64,000 nucleotides of DNA, taken from Marinicauda algicola (GTDB taxonomy: Bacteria > Pseudomonadota > Alphaproteobacteria > Caulobacterales > Maricaulaceae). The notes beneath the pieces are model-generated. The model had not been told where the DNA came from. It did not search any database and saw only the letters and a program-made list of their open reading frames with translations. Each line of letters begins with the position of its first letter. Position 1 is the first letter of the stretch. The stretch spans positions 682,001-746,000 of the forward strand of contig NZ_CP071057.1 in the NCBI RefSeq assembly GCF_017161425.1, read 5' to 3'. The position numbers and the translations under genes are program-made. Positions 63,644 through 64,000 of the stretch are shown in pieces.

Positions 63644-63982
63644 TCAGGCCTGGAACAGCGCCGCGATCAGCAGGACCACCCCGAGTGCGGCGAGCCCGCC
63701 GTGAAGCACGACCACGCCCCTGGGGTGGGTCTGCTTTCTCAGGTGGAACGAGGCCAGGAAGAAGCCTCCCAGCGCGGCGATCACCAGGGCCGCGAGCGCC
63801 CACCAGCCGAGGACGATCCCCGCACCGCGCAGCGCGAGCAGCAGGACGACTATCCCGGCGGCGCCGAGAAGCGCGTGCAGGACGGACAGCCACCAGGGCG
63901 GAAACGCGCCCGACCAGACGCGTGCGGCCATGACGAGGCCGCCGACGGCGGCGATGACGAACAGTCCCAGTGCCAGTTCCAT
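63644..63982 (-). CDS. Small four-helix membrane protein
   Basis: The 112-residue protein begins MELALGLFVIAAVGGLVMAA and has four hydrophobic helices with a few basic loops (RVWSGAFPPWW, HLRKQTHPRG). It is not recognised. It appears complete within the window. It is the first chromosomal gene after tRNA-Leu. Confidence 0.65.
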   Translation of the reverse strand: MELALGLFVIAAVGGLVMAARVWSGAFPPWWLSVLHALLGAAGIVVLLLALRGAGIVLGWWALAALVIAALGGFFLASFHLRKQTHPRGVVVLHGGLAALGVVLLIAALFQA

Positions 63983-64000
63983 GACGTGCTCCCAGACGGC

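Overview
The window is a high-GC alphaproteobacterial chromosome segment. The gene set and protein style (SUF operon with SufT, glnB-glnA, ParE, malic enzyme fused to a phosphotransacetylase-like domain) point, by inference, to the stalked and budding marine group around Hyphomonadaceae and Maricaulaceae. No genus can be fixed from the sequence alone.

Layout. (1) 1-5191: the end of a SUF iron-sulfur assembly operon (sufB partial, sufC, sufD, sufS, sufT, sufA). (2) 5260-12493: ordinary chromosome with a glutathione transferase, a TfoX-domain protein, a TMEM175-like membrane protein, a GGDEF diguanylate cyclase, a DEAD-box RNA helicase and two tandem exported amidohydrolases. One of the amidohydrolases has lost the usual His-x-His metal motif. 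(3) 12935-17558: a lower-GC accessory patch with an AraC regulator, a DUF2306 membrane protein, a frameshifted DUF4386 gene and a serine beta-lactamase-like hydrolase. (4) 18104-30693: conserved chromosome with parE, an ACT-domain protein, a transglycosylase-like lipoprotein, a large autotransporter, glnA-glnB, the NAD(P)HX repair fusion and maeB. (5) 30793-31776: an IS481-type insertion sequence with about 22-bp inverted repeats. (6) About 31.8-63.3 kb: a nearly complete siphovirus-type prophage. (7) 63491-63575: tRNA-Leu(UAG), followed by a small membrane protein gene.

The prophage reads as a working programme. A leftward early operon of small, translationally coupled genes runs from 34234 to 31879 and ends in a Gly-X repeat protein. 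A cI-like repressor is followed in the same direction by a lipoprotein and a membrane protein, which are likely expressed in the lysogen. A leaderless cro-like gene starts the rightward arm, and the same palindromic operator sits in both early promoters. A replication block follows: RuvC-like nuclease, DNA methyltransferase, DnaB-type helicase, and an initiator-like protein whose gene carries iteron-like repeats. Then come HNH nuclease, large terminase, portal, S49 protease, HK97-fold capsid, connectors, tail tube, tail chaperones joined by a lambda-like slippery site, tape measure and tail tip, then a lysis end with a holin-like protein and an overlapping Rz/Rz1 pair.

I found no integrase and no separate small terminase. 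The most interesting signals are the GGGAAAG frameshift site in the tail chaperone gene, the repeats inside the replication initiator gene, the paired operators with overlapping promoters, the Gly-X repeat protein with its neighbouring micro-ORFs, and a 41-codon membrane gene antisense to the spanin. All functional names rest on recognising families by eye; no database search was run.
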